32,115 bases of DNA from Caldilinea sp. CFX5 (GCA_021405325.1 QWII01000118.1:1-32115); one strand, 5' to 3'. Counted from the first letter of the stretch, positions 1-7,097 are shown. Notes: generated from the letters alone by a model not told the origin. Translations and numbers: made by a program.

Positions 1-24
1 AATTTATAGAGACAGCCCGTAAAA

Positions 25-45
25 CCCAATCCCTTTAGGGTTGGG
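25..45 (+). repeat. Left-end subterminal hairpin of the TnpB element
   Basis: Imperfect hairpin: CCCAA (25-29) and CCC (31-33) pair with GGG (38-40) and TTGGG (41-45), leaving one bulged T and a TTTA loop. It matches most positions of the right-end hairpin at 1524-1544. It could instead be the right end of a second, upstream tnpB copy, because a reading frame ending with TAG lies in the same place relative to the hairpin as the tnpB stop does at 1535-1537. Confidence 0.55.
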
Positions 46-127
46 ATATAAGGGCTTACCGCTGTACTCAGCGGCGGCGCAATGCGCCGTGACCTTTAGG
101 TCGATAGAGTTCCAAGCCGTGTTGGAT

Positions 128-156
128 TTGCAAAAGCGTCCACCATGTGATAATTT
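128..156 (+). promoter_or_regulatory. Candidate promoter of the RHH-tnpB operon (possibly leaderless)
   Basis: TTGCAA (128-133), 17-nt spacer, TAATTT (151-156). The start point expected about 7 nt after the -10 box falls at about 163, the A of the ATG of the small gene, and there is no Shine-Dalgarno sequence in front of that ATG. This suggests a leaderless transcript. The -10 box lies in the centre of the palindrome at 143-166. Confidence 0.45.
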
Positions 157-166
157 TATCACATGG
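143..166. promoter_or_regulatory. Perfect palindrome over promoter and start codon, likely operator
   Basis: CCATGTGATAA (143-153) and TTATCACATGG (156-166) are perfect inverted repeats separated by 2 nt. The palindrome covers the candidate -10 box and includes the ATG at 163. Its position directly before a gene for a predicted ribbon-helix-helix DNA-binding protein suggests self-repression. That is an inference; a structural role at the element end is the alternative. Confidence 0.55.
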
Positions 167-333
167 CAGAACAATATACAAGTACACGAATATGGACAAA
201 GACAGTGAAGATATTACGGATGATTCACGCTTTGACAGGTGAAAGTATCGTGTCAATCCTTCATCGTCTTGCAGACAACGAGTTAAAACGAGTTCAGCAA
301 GAGCAATCAACAGATGATCAGAAAAGCCTTTAA
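163..333 (+). CDS. Small ribbon-helix-helix-like protein upstream of tnpB
   Basis: A 56-residue open frame from ATG 163 to TAA 331-333, overlapping the tnpB start by 20 bases. The product starts MAEQYTSTRIWTKTVKIL and has a short strand-like stretch (about 4-10) followed by two predicted helices (about 13-23 and 27-44), the layout of CopG/Arc-type ribbon-helix-helix DNA-binding proteins. The GES motif between the helices (residues 26-28) resembles the G-x-S/T turn common in that fold. The palindrome across its start is a plausible binding site, so it may be an autorepressor that also limits TnpB. The gene is short and the fold call rests on pattern only. It is too small for most gene finders. 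Confidence 0.6.
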   Translation: MAEQYTSTRIWTKTVKILRMIHALTGESIVSILHRLADNELKRVQQEQSTDDQKSL

Positions 334-1537
334 GTTTCGGATCTATCCCGATAGCGAACAGCAAGACAAACTGGCTGTACAGTTTGGTTGTAGTCGCTTT
401 GTCTACAACCATTACCGCTCTGTTCGGGAAGAATACTATCACGAGACGAAGACAGGCTTGACCTACAACGACTGTGCGACCGACTTGACCGAACGGCTCA
501 AGGAAGATTGTCCCTGGCTGAAAGATGCTGACAGTCAGGTCATTCAACAATCTCTAATGGACCTGGATAAAGCGTATAAGAACTTCTTTGAAGGGCGCGC
601 CGACTATCCCAACTTTAAGCGCAAGTTCGACAAGCAGTCTATCCGCTATCCGCAGCGCTTTAAGCTTGATGGGGGTCACATCTACTTACCCAAAGTCGGT
701 TGGGTGCGGGTTGTTCTCCATCGCAAGATTGAGGGCAAGATGAAAAACATAACCGTGTCGAAAACCAAGACCGGTAAATATTTCGTCGCCATTCAATGCG
801 AAGTCGCGCCCAACGGGTACCCGGCCAAACCCGCGCCCAGTGGGCACCCGAAGCCCGCACAGGTCGGGATTGACTTAGGCTTGACTACCTTTGCTGCGTT
901 CAGCACCGGCGAAAAGATCGACAAACCCAAACATTTCTACGCCAGCGAAAGACGGTTGAAAATCCGTCAACGTCGTCTTTCCTGCAAGGTCAAGGGTAGT
1001 AACAGCCGGAACAAAGCCCGGTTGGTGGTCGCAACCACCCATGAGAAGATCGCCAACCAACGCAAGGACTTTCACCACAAATTGAGTAGAACCATCGTTG
1101 ACCACTTCGGAACGGTTGCCTTTGAAAGTCTCAACATCGGCGGAATGTTGAAAAACCACAACCTTGCCAAAGCCATTGCCGACGCTGGTTGGAACCAGTT
1201 CGTTTCCTTTGTCGAATACAAAGCGACTTGGGCTGGGGCGGAAGTCTTGCGGGTGGAGCGCTTCTTCCCGTCTTCCAAGCTCTGTTCTGATTGCGGTGAA
1301 AAGAATCAAAATCTTACCCTCAACCTTCGACAATGGGTTTGTACTTCCTGCGGCGTCATCCATGATCGGGATGAGAACGCCGCCGTCAATATACTTCGCC
1401 AAAGCTCAGTACAAGTTTTGAACGAATCTACCCGCGGAGCGCGGGAAAGTTACGCGGTGGGAGATATGAGTAGTGCAGTAAGACTCTCAGCCCCCGAAAA
1501 GTTCCAAGTCACTGGCTTGGAAGCCCAAGTGCTTTAG
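314..1537 (+). CDS. tnpB: TnpB RNA-guided nuclease (IS200/IS605 family)
   Basis: Transposon-encoded RNA-guided DNA endonuclease, ancestor of Cas12. The 407-residue protein is full length. It starts with the typical MIRKAFKFRIYP and keeps all RuvC parts: GIDLGL (catalytic D187), FESLNI (E271), and DRDENAA (D351/D353), plus the zinc finger CSDC (C324, C327) and CTSC (C343, C346). Nothing indicates inactivation, so it is not an obvious nuclease-dead TldR-type regulator. Between the wedge part and RuvC-I is a duplicated 9-residue Pro/Gly-rich linker (residues 165-182). The ATG overlaps the end of the small upstream gene, so translation may be coupled. The 3' end of the gene should also encode the omega-RNA. 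No TnpA lies in the window, so movement would need a transposase from elsewhere. Confidence 0.95.
   Translation: MIRKAFKFRIYPDSEQQDKLAVQFGCSRFVYNHYRSVREEYYHETKTGLTYNDCATDLTERLKEDCPWLKDADSQVIQQSLMDLDKAYKNFFEGRADYPNFKRKFDKQSIRYPQRFKLDGGHIYLPKVGWVRVVLHRKIEGKMKNITVSKTKTGKYFVAIQCEVAPNGYPAKPAPSGHPKPAQVGIDLGLTTFAAFSTGEKIDKPKHFYASERRLKIRQRRLSCKVKGSNSRNKARLVVATTHEKIANQRKDFHHKLSRTIVDHFGTVAFESLNIGGMLKNHNLAKAIADAGWNQFVSFVEYKATWAGAEVLRVERFFPSSKLCSDCGEKNQNLTLNLRQWVCTSCGVIHDRDENAAVNILRQSSVQVLNESTRGARESYAVGDMSSAVRLSAPEKFQVTGLEAQVL
806..859 (+). repeat. 27-bp imperfect tandem duplication inside tnpB
   Basis: The 18-base blocks GCGCCCAACGGGTACCCG (806-823) and GCGCCCAGTGGGCACCCG (833-850) differ at three positions and begin 27 bases apart. 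They encode the two linker units APNGYPAKP and APSGHPKPA of TnpB. Confidence 0.7.
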
Positions 1538-1570
1538 CCTTGGGTAGCTCACACGCACGCCGCCGACGCT
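1400..1570 (+). ncRNA. Predicted omega-RNA (reRNA) of TnpB, with guide
   Basis: In this family the guide RNA is formed from the 3' end of tnpB and the right end of the element. Three clear hairpins sit here: CCCGCG/CGCGGG (1431-1445), TTCCAAG/CTTGGAA (1502-1522) and CCCAAG/CTTGGG (1524-1544), followed by GTAGCTCAC. The scaffold would end near 1552, and the guide would be the next 16-20 bases, which are acetyltransferase coding sequence. The 5' boundary is approximate; the processing site is not visible. Confidence 0.6.
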
Positions 1571-1627
1571 GCCCGCCTCCACATCGCCGGCCAGCCCAAT
1601 ACCTTTCTCACCAGCCTGGGGCCGGAG

Positions 1628-2155
1628 GTGTTGACCACTTTTTACCGCGCCCTCCCCCAATCGCCAACCGGTTTTGGGTTCACCGCCCTTGCCGACCCAC
1701 CATCCAACCCCGTTTTAGGCTTCATCAGCGCCACCACCAGCACCGGCCAACTCTTTCTCCAGTTGGGAACACGGTATCTACCCGCTTTTTTGCCACCGCT
1801 ACTGCGCCGATTTGCCCAGCGGCCGGGGTTGCTTCTACACTGTATGCAAACAGTGTTCTACCCCCTCTTGCAGAGCGCCCATGCTGGGCAGGGCGCAGAT
1901 GGAACCGCCCCCTTGCCAACCGCCGAACTATTATCCATTATGGTGGAGCCAGACTGGCGTAGTCAGGGCCTCGGCGCCCAACTGCTCGACAGGCTAGTGG
2001 CCGAATGTCGGGCGCGCAAGCTTGGGGCGCTTGATGTCACCGTGGCGGCGGACAATGCCGGTGCGCAACGCTTTTATGCCCGACATGGCTTTGTCGAGCA
2101 GCGCCGCTTTACCCTGTATGGCCGTCCAATGGTCAGTTATCAACAAAGCTTGTGA
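1628..2155 (+). CDS. GNAT acetyltransferase, N-terminus removed by the TnpB element
   Basis: Predicted acetyl-CoA-dependent N-acetyltransferase. The coenzyme A loop is clear in LLSIMVEPDWRSQGLGAQLL (R-x-x-G-x-G/A type), and the C-terminal NAGAQRFYARHGF matches the last GNAT strand and helix. The first usable start is GTG 1628, giving 175 residues, but homologous-looking sequence continues upstream in the same frame to about 1553 (THAADAARLHIAG). Such proteins usually begin about ten residues earlier with a short first strand. That piece is missing because the right end of the TnpB element joins here. Activity of the shortened protein is doubtful. It overlaps the next gene by 4 bases. Confidence 0.8.
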   Translation: MLTTFYRALPQSPTGFGFTALADPPSNPVLGFISATTSTGQLFLQLGTRYLPAFLPPLLRRFAQRPGLLLHCMQTVFYPLLQSAHAGQGADGTAPLPTAELLSIMVEPDWRSQGLGAQLLDRLVAECRARKLGALDVTVAADNAGAQRFYARHGFVEQRRFTLYGRPMVSYQQSL

Positions 2156-3192
2156 ACCAACAACCACGCTCACCCACCCCCTTGCCGTTGCCCACCCTGC
2201 GGTTGGGCCTGCACCGGCTGGCGTTGCTGGTCGGGCTGGGCGCGCTGACCATTGTCTTTCTCATTACCCTGGGTGGTGGACAGACCGCCCTCTCCGCGTT
2301 ACAGACCGTGGATCTGCGCTGGATTGCCATCGGCATTGCGATCCACTACAGCGGTTTTGTTGTGCGCGGGGCGCGCTGGCAGCAACTGTTGCGGGCGCTG
2401 GGCCATCGCCTCTCCTGGCGTTATGCCATGACCTTGCTCCTGAGCGGCTGGTTTGTCAGCGCCTTGCTACCGGCACGCGCCGGCGACCTGCTGCGCATTG
2501 CCATTCTCGGCATCCCCAACGCCAATCGACCGGCGATACCCGTAGCTGATAGCGTGGGTTCGATTGTGTTGGAACGGGCGCTCGATCTGGTAGCGCTGGT
2601 GGTGCTGGGGGCCGGCTTTGGCTTTGCCCTCTTGCGCACCACCATGCCCGGCTGGGTGGTGGCTGCCTATGGCATTACGATTTTGTTGTTGAGCGGAGCG
2701 GCAGTTGCCTTGTTGCTGGCGCCGGCGCTGCTACACTGGCTCCGGCGGCGGTCAAAGCATCCGCTCTGGCAGCGAGCAATTGCACTGGCGGGGCAGTTAG
2801 TCCAAAGTTTGCAGACGGTGGGGCGCTCGCCCTTGATTGCGCTGCAGGTGGTCGGGCAAAGCCTCTACATCTGGTTTTGTGACGCCTTGTTGATGTGGAC
2901 CGTTTTGCAGGCGATGGGGGTTGACGCGCCGCTGGCCAGTATCACTTTTGTGGCGCTGACAGTCGATATTTTTGCCGCCATCCCCCTCACCCCTGGCGGG
3001 ATTGGGCAGATTGAGGCGGTGACTGTGGCGCTGTTGGCGCTCTTGCCGCTGCCGGCCTTTAATCTGTCGGCGGCAGTGCTGCTCAACCGGGCGATCAGCT
3101 ATTGGAGCTTTTTGCTCTTTAGCGGGATCGTAACTTTTGCGGCGGGGATTGGACAGATGATGGTTGGCGGCAAACGACACTACAACGGATGA
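2152..3192 (+). CDS. Flippase-like / lysylphosphatidylglycerol synthase transmembrane family protein
   Basis: An integral membrane protein of 346 residues with about eight hydrophobic segments, matching the UPF0104/LPG-synthase membrane domain family. Family marks seen are GWFVSALLPARAGDLLR, ERALDLVALV and PLTPGGIGQIEAVTVALL. Members are found in polysaccharide and lipid export or modification; some move lipid-linked molecules across the membrane, but the substrate here is not predictable. The soluble aminoacyl-transferase domain of MprF is absent. The start is GTG 2152, which overlaps the preceding stop codon as GTGA, so translation is probably coupled to the acetyltransferase. Confidence 0.85.
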   Translation: MNQQPRSPTPLPLPTLRLGLHRLALLVGLGALTIVFLITLGGGQTALSALQTVDLRWIAIGIAIHYSGFVVRGARWQQLLRALGHRLSWRYAMTLLLSGWFVSALLPARAGDLLRIAILGIPNANRPAIPVADSVGSIVLERALDLVALVVLGAGFGFALLRTTMPGWVVAAYGITILLLSGAAVALLLAPALLHWLRRRSKHPLWQRAIALAGQLVQSLQTVGRSPLIALQVVGQSLYIWFCDALLMWTVLQAMGVDAPLASITFVALTVDIFAAIPLTPGGIGQIEAVTVALLALLPLPAFNLSAAVLLNRAISYWSFLLFSGIVTFAAGIGQMMVGGKRHYNG

Positions 3193-3232
3193 AGGCGGGA
3201 ACGGATGTTTCTCGCACGAAGGGGAAATAAAG

Positions 3233-4423
3233 ATGACACTATTTGATGTTGCGGTGATTGGTAATGGGATGATTGGGGCGGCGGCAACGCGCTATTTGAG
3301 CGGGGCGGGGCTGCGGGTGGCGGGGATTGGGCCGGGTGAGCCGGAGAATTGGAAGAGTTACCAAGGGGTTTTTGCCAGCCATTATGACCAAGGGCGGATT
3401 ACACGCATTATCGATCCCGATCCGGTGTGGGGGCTGTTGGGCAAACGATCAATTGAAGTATATCGTGAGATTGAAGTAGGTATCGGCGTCAAATTTCACT
3501 ACACCGCTACCTGTCTACGCGTCAGCCCGGAGCCGTCGGCGCCTGGTGATACCTTCTGGCACTCTGAACAGGTGGGCCGTGACCTGGACGCCGCGTTTAC
3601 CATTGAGCGCGAAGGCGAAGGACTCACGGAGATCTTCCCCTTTTTGCGCTTCCCTACTGGGGCGCTGGCCCTGTGGGAGCGGGGCGGGGCCGGGTATGTC
3701 AACCCGCGCCAGTTGGTGCAGGCCCAGTTGACCATCGCACGGCAGCAAGATGCGGCTATCGTTCCCGAAGCGGTCACGGCTTTCAAAACAACAGCCGCCG
3801 GCGTTGCTATCACCACGACCAGCGGTCAGACCGTGCAGGCGCAAAAGGTGTTGATTGCGGCCGGCGCTTATAGCGGCTGGCTCTTGGGACGACCGCTGGA
3901 TCTGCGCCGCAAAGCCGTGACGATCCTGCTGGCCGAGTTGTCACCGGCGGAGGCGGGCCGCCTACGCGCCCTGCCCAGCATCATCTATCGTCTGGAGCAG
4001 CACCCGGTGCTAGCTTCGATCTATTCGCTGCCACCCATTGTCTACCCCGACGGCAAAACTTATCTGAAAATCGGCGGAACGCTGCGCACGCCCCGCTACT
4101 TGCAAAGCGCCGACGAGACCCGCGATTGGTTCCATACCGACGGCAACCCCGTTGAAGCGGAAGCGTTGCGCGCGGTACTCTTTGCCATGATCCCCAATTT
4201 GACAGCGACGGCGTTGCAGACCAAACCGTGTGTTGTCACCTACACGGCCCATGATCGACCCTACGTTGACCAAATCGACGACCGGGTTTTCATCGCGGCT
4301 GGCGGCTGTGGGTCGGCGGCGAAATCGTCAAATGAGATTGGGCGGATGGGCGCGTTGCTGGTGGAACAGGGGCAGTGGGCGTATGATCTACCGGCGGAGA
4401 ATTTTGTGGCGCGCTATGCGTGA
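3233..4423 (+). CDS. FAD-dependent oxidoreductase (DAO / sarcosine oxidase-like)
   Basis: Predicted flavoenzyme of the D-amino-acid/sarcosine oxidase fold, 396 residues. The ADP-binding fingerprint GNGMIGAAATRYL lies at the N-terminus (about residues 10-22), followed by SHYDQGRITRIIDPDPVW, typical of monomeric sarcosine oxidase-like proteins, and a C-terminal FAD-contact stretch IAAGGCGSAAKSS. The start ATG 3233 is preferred over upstream in-frame ATGs because the Rossmann strand begins right after it and AAGGGG precedes it. It probably oxidises a secondary amine or an amino acid in the cytoplasm; the substrate is unknown. It follows the flippase gene by 40 bases, but no functional link is evident. 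Confidence 0.85.
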   Translation: MTLFDVAVIGNGMIGAAATRYLSGAGLRVAGIGPGEPENWKSYQGVFASHYDQGRITRIIDPDPVWGLLGKRSIEVYREIEVGIGVKFHYTATCLRVSPEPSAPGDTFWHSEQVGRDLDAAFTIEREGEGLTEIFPFLRFPTGALALWERGGAGYVNPRQLVQAQLTIARQQDAAIVPEAVTAFKTTAAGVAITTTSGQTVQAQKVLIAAGAYSGWLLGRPLDLRRKAVTILLAELSPAEAGRLRALPSIIYRLEQHPVLASIYSLPPIVYPDGKTYLKIGGTLRTPRYLQSADETRDWFHTDGNPVEAEALRAVLFAMIPNLTATALQTKPCVVTYTAHDRPYVDQIDDRVFIAAGGCGSAAKSSNEIGRMGALLVEQGQWAYDLPAENFVARYA

Positions 4424-4444
4424 TGGTCTAAAAGTAACACCTAC

Positions 4445-4553
4445 CCCGCTCTTGGCGAGTCCGTGACTCGCAACCGACTGCGGCGAGTCACGGACTCGCC
4501 AAGAGCGGGTGATTACTGGTGACTGCGGCGAGTCACGGACTCGCCAAGAGCGG
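4445..4553. repeat. 27-bp-arm perfect palindrome plus a third direct copy
   Basis: The arms 4445-4471 and 4483-4509 are perfect reverse complements separated by 11 nt (AACCGACTGCG). The right arm with part of the spacer (4476-4508) recurs as an exact 33-bp direct repeat at 4521-4553. Each arm also contains an inner palindrome, GAGTC-ACG-GACTC. It starts 22 bases after the oxidoreductase stop. There is no T-tract, so a standard terminator is doubtful. Confidence 0.9.
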
Positions 4554-4572
4554 AAGTTGTATTATGCTCTCC

Positions 4573-4649
4573 ATATCACCGCGAATCCTGGGATTAGCAA
4601 ATCTTTTTCTCCTGACGGGATTCGCTAATCCCAGGATTCGCGGTGATAT
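4573..4649. repeat. 26-bp-arm perfect palindrome at the 3' end of the membrane protein gene
   Basis: Arms 4573-4598 and 4624-4649 are perfect reverse complements with a 25-nt spacer; four more pairs (4600-4603 with 4619-4622) extend the stem after one mismatch. The stop codon of the minus-strand gene (4594-4596) lies in the left arm, so the last 18 residues of that protein are encoded by the palindrome and its loop. Confidence 0.9.
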
Positions 4650-5220
4650 TCTCCCCAGCCCCCTTTGCCATTCGTTGCTGCCGATAAAAGGCAAGGGTGA
4701 GCGTCGCAACCAACAACGCGGTCCCGCCCAGTTCAATCAACCAATCCCACGGGATGCCCAGCACCTGGTCGAGAATGAGCGCATCGACCGCGTGCAAAGA
4801 GATGGTGCGGATGGCGACATAGGTCAGCAGCCCAATGGCGGCGACCAATGGCAGCCAATGTTGCCGCAAAATCGGACGGAAGTACCAACCGGCCAGGAGC
4901 AATACCAGTAACGCCGCTACGCCAAGCCCCACAATGAGATCAAACTGGGCCAGCCGCCGGGTATTATACCACCCTTCGCGTATTGCTATAAGCCGGCTGT
5001 AGGCGGTCAACGCAGTAAGCAGCCCCCATTCGCGGTTAATGCCGAGCAGCAACAAGAACAATGCTTGTCCGCCGTAGAAGGATTGTAATGACCCTCGCTG
5101 CCCTGATGAACTATGATGTGAACTATGGCGCAGCCGCATCCCGTAGCTCAGGCAGAGCAGCGCTCCGCCCAGCGCAAGCATGACAGTCGCCGGTTGAACC
5201 CAACTAAAACTATTCACCAT
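4594..5220 (-). CDS. Multi-pass membrane protein of unknown function
   Basis: The 208-residue product is not recognised as a named family. It has about five hydrophobic segments (roughly residues 10-27, 50-70, 92-112, 122-140 and 158-177), separated by short loops with a His/Ser-rich patch near residues 32-40. The ATG at 5220 is divergent from the beta-propeller lipoprotein gene. The C-terminal tail after about residue 188 is hydrophilic and is encoded by the 4573-4649 palindrome, so it is probably a recent, non-family addition. The intact hydrophobic pattern on the minus strand supports a real gene. Confidence 0.6.
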   Translation of the reverse strand: MVNSFSWVQPATVMLALGGALLCLSYGMRLRHSSHHSSSGQRGSLQSFYGGQALFLLLLGINREWGLLTALTAYSRLIAIREGWYNTRRLAQFDLIVGLGVAALLVLLLAGWYFRPILRQHWLPLVAAIGLLTYVAIRTISLHAVDALILDQVLGIPWDWLIELGGTALLVATLTLAFYRQQRMAKGAGENITANPGISESRQEKKIC

Positions 5221-5326
5221 CCACCAATCACCATTCGCAATTCAGCCCCGATCTTACAGAAAAAAGCCATTCTTCTATGCTACCCTGTTCTGCATCGCTC
5301 GTATCTTACGCAAAGGAGTGACAACG

Positions 5327-6670
5327 ATGTGGCAATCAGTGTCAGCGTTCCCCACGATAGCAATGGCAACCCTTATTCAACGGAATCGTAACCAAAAGTT
5401 TAGCAGAAAACAACTTTTGCTGTGGTTGATAGCACTTTTGCTCTTGACCGGCTGTACCAACGCCGATCTGGCCCGCTTTTTCGTCACCCCGGTGGCGCCG
5501 GCGGCCAATGGCGCCACTACCATGGACCCGACGCCGGCAAGCCGTAATCGCCTGCTGGTGCAAGGGGTGGACGGCAACCTCTTTACCATCAACCCCGATG
5601 GGACAGAGCGCTTGGATCTCACCACCGATGCCAGCCGCAACCGTACCTACAGCCAGGCCACCTGGTCAACCACCGGTGCGCGCATTGGCTGGACGCGCGT
5701 TGACGAGAGCGCCGCCGGCTATCGCAGCGCCCTCATCACCAGTCGCGCCGATGGCAGCGCCCGCCGTGAAGCCGAAACCACCTTTGCGCCCTTCTATCTC
5801 TATTGGAGTCCTGATGATAGCAAGTTAGCCTATCTGAGCAACTGGATCAGCCAGGGCAACCAGACCATTGCGTTGCAGTTGCTGGATGTGGCGAACAACA
5901 GCACAGCGCCGACCGTACTCGGCACCGGCCAACCCTTCTATTTCTCTTGGTCGCCCGATGGGGCGCAGATGATCACCCATGTTGCCGGCGAACAAATTGC
6001 CCTGCTGACGGTGGTTGATGGTGCGGTTCAACCCGTGAGCAACCTCTCAGCAAGCTTTGCGGCGCCGCAATGGAGCGCGACCGGCGACCGGTTGCTCTAT
6101 GCGACGGCGGTCGATAATGTACCGCAACTGCTGTTGACCGATGTTGCCGGCGAAAAGCGCACCCTGATCACCAATCTCAGCCGCAATGACAGCGTGAGCT
6201 TTAGCTTGAACAGTCAGGGGACGCATCTGGCCTATGTGGAGACGAGCGATCAGGTTGGCTTTAGCGCCTTTGGCCCCCTCTTTTTGTATGATGTCGCTGC
6301 CGAAGAATTTACCCAGGTGAGCGATGGCCCCGTGCTGGCCTTTGCCTGGAGTCCCGATGGGCAGGCGCTCTTCTTCCTGACGGCAGAAGTGGCGGGTGAA
6401 CGGGTTTGGTTGCGCGTGAATATTTGGGAAGGCGAACAAACGCGCCAATTCGCCCGCTTCGCTCCCAGCTCGGTTCTCCTGCGCAACTACCTGCCCTTTG
6501 CCGATCAATATATGCAAAGTCTGCGCTTCTGGTCGCCCGATAGCCGCGCCGTGGTCTACGCCGGCCAGAGCGAGGAGGGGGAGCGCGGTATTTGGGTGCA
6601 GGCCATCCAGGGTGACGACCCGGCGCAACTGGTGACAGAAGGTCTCTTCGCCACCTGGTCGCCGCAATAG
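5327..6670 (+). CDS. TolB-like (PD40) beta-propeller lipoprotein
   Basis: Predicted exported lipoprotein of 447 residues. A hydrophobic stretch ends in the lipobox LLTGC, with the lipidated Cys at about residue 43; the part before it is long, so a start at ATG 5363 is possible, but AAAGGAG at 5312-5318 favours ATG 5327. The mature part has repeated propeller blades with the PD40/WD40-like signature W-S-P-D: WSPDDSKLAYLS, WSPDGAQM, WSATGDRLLYAT, LNSQGTHLAYV, WSPDGQALFFLT and WSPDSRAVVYAG. Such propellers bind proteins or ligands at the cell surface; no enzyme domain is attached. The stop is followed at once by a palindrome. Confidence 0.85.
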   Translation: MWQSVSAFPTIAMATLIQRNRNQKFSRKQLLLWLIALLLLTGCTNADLARFFVTPVAPAANGATTMDPTPASRNRLLVQGVDGNLFTINPDGTERLDLTTDASRNRTYSQATWSTTGARIGWTRVDESAAGYRSALITSRADGSARREAETTFAPFYLYWSPDDSKLAYLSNWISQGNQTIALQLLDVANNSTAPTVLGTGQPFYFSWSPDGAQMITHVAGEQIALLTVVDGAVQPVSNLSASFAAPQWSATGDRLLYATAVDNVPQLLLTDVAGEKRTLITNLSRNDSVSFSLNSQGTHLAYVETSDQVGFSAFGPLFLYDVAAEEFTQVSDGPVLAFAWSPDGQALFFLTAEVAGERVWLRVNIWEGEQTRQFARFAPSSVLLRNYLPFADQYMQSLRFWSPDSRAVVYAGQSEEGERGIWVQAIQGDDPAQLVTEGLFATWSPQ

Positions 6671-6707
6671 TGACACGGTGATTGAGCCTGTCGAAATCAC
6701 CGTGTCA
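6671..6707. repeat. 13-bp-arm palindrome directly after a stop codon
   Basis: TGACACGGTGATT (6671-6683) and AATCACCGTGTCA (6695-6707) are perfect reverse complements with an 11-nt spacer, GAGCCTGTCGA. It begins on the base after the lipoprotein stop and lies between that gene and the convergent VOC gene. The spacer region resembles the TTCGACAGGCTC motif often seen in bacterial intergenic repeats. Confidence 0.85.
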
Positions 6708-6728
6708 CCCTGTCAAATCGATGCCTGA

Positions 6729-7097
6729 TCACTCGTGCGCTTCAATGGCGAGGGGATTGCCTTCGGCGTCAACACCGTGACAGACCCAGACGCCGGGCGC
6801 CGCCGAGAAGACTTCTTGCAGTTGAACGCCGCGCGCCAGCAGGGTGGCGCGGGCAGCGTGAATGTCCGCTACGCCAAAGACAAGCATTGGCGTATTGTCC
6901 CCTGGACGCTTTTGGCCGCCGCCATGCAGGGCCAGTTTGCAGGCGCCAGTGTCCAGCACAACCCACACTTCTTGTCCATAATCAGCTAGCCCCGCGGGGT
7001 AGAGTACCGGCAAGGCAAAGTTGTCGCGGTAGAAGGCGACTTGCTTGTTCATGTCCTGCACATAGAGAATCACTTCCATCAGCCCTGTGGTCAACAT
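6729..7097 (-). CDS. VOC (glyoxalase/bleomycin-resistance fold) family protein
   Basis: A single vicinal-oxygen-chelate domain protein of 122 residues. The paired beta-alpha-beta-beta-beta layout is visible: MEVILYVQDMNKQVAFYRD at the start of the first half and PMLVFGVADIHAARATLLARG at the start of the second. Possible metal ligands are E8, H58 and E119, but the family varies widely and the substrate cannot be read. AAAGGAG lies just upstream of ATG 7097. The gene has a strong promoter at 7163-7191 and a GAAC-N4-GTTC palindrome at its likely transcription start, hinting at regulated expression, perhaps in a stress or resistance response. Confidence 0.8.
   Translation of the reverse strand: MLTTGLMEVILYVQDMNKQVAFYRDNFALPVLYPAGLADYGQEVWVVLDTGACKLALHGGGQKRPGDNTPMLVFGVADIHAARATLLARGVQLQEVFSAAPGVWVCHGVDAEGNPLAIEAHE

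Larger units (their letters stand above)
1..1552 (+). mobile_element. IS200/IS605-group (IS1341-like) TnpB element
   Basis: The unit holds a small RHH-like gene, tnpB and hairpin ends, and no tnpA transposase in view. Near the left end a hairpin (25-45, CCCAA and TTGGG outer arms around a TTTA loop) closely resembles the hairpin at the right end (1524-1544, CCCAAG and CTTGGG arms around a loop with TTTAG). Similar subterminal hairpins at both ends are typical of IS200/IS605 ends. Two more left-end hairpins follow: CGGCGCA/TGCGCCG (75-89) and GACC/GGTC (91-102). The right boundary is put just after GTAGCTCAC at about 1552 because acetyltransferase coding sequence starts there. The left boundary is uncertain and may lie before base 1. 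Confidence 0.75.

Noticed and set aside
314..1537. Nuclease-dead TnpB regulator (TldR-like)
   Set aside because: All RuvC acidic residues and the zinc cysteines are present.
4445..4553. Repeats as a short CRISPR array or integron attC site
   Set aside because: Copies are inverted and direct with 11-12 nt gaps, and no cas or integrase gene or attC core is nearby.
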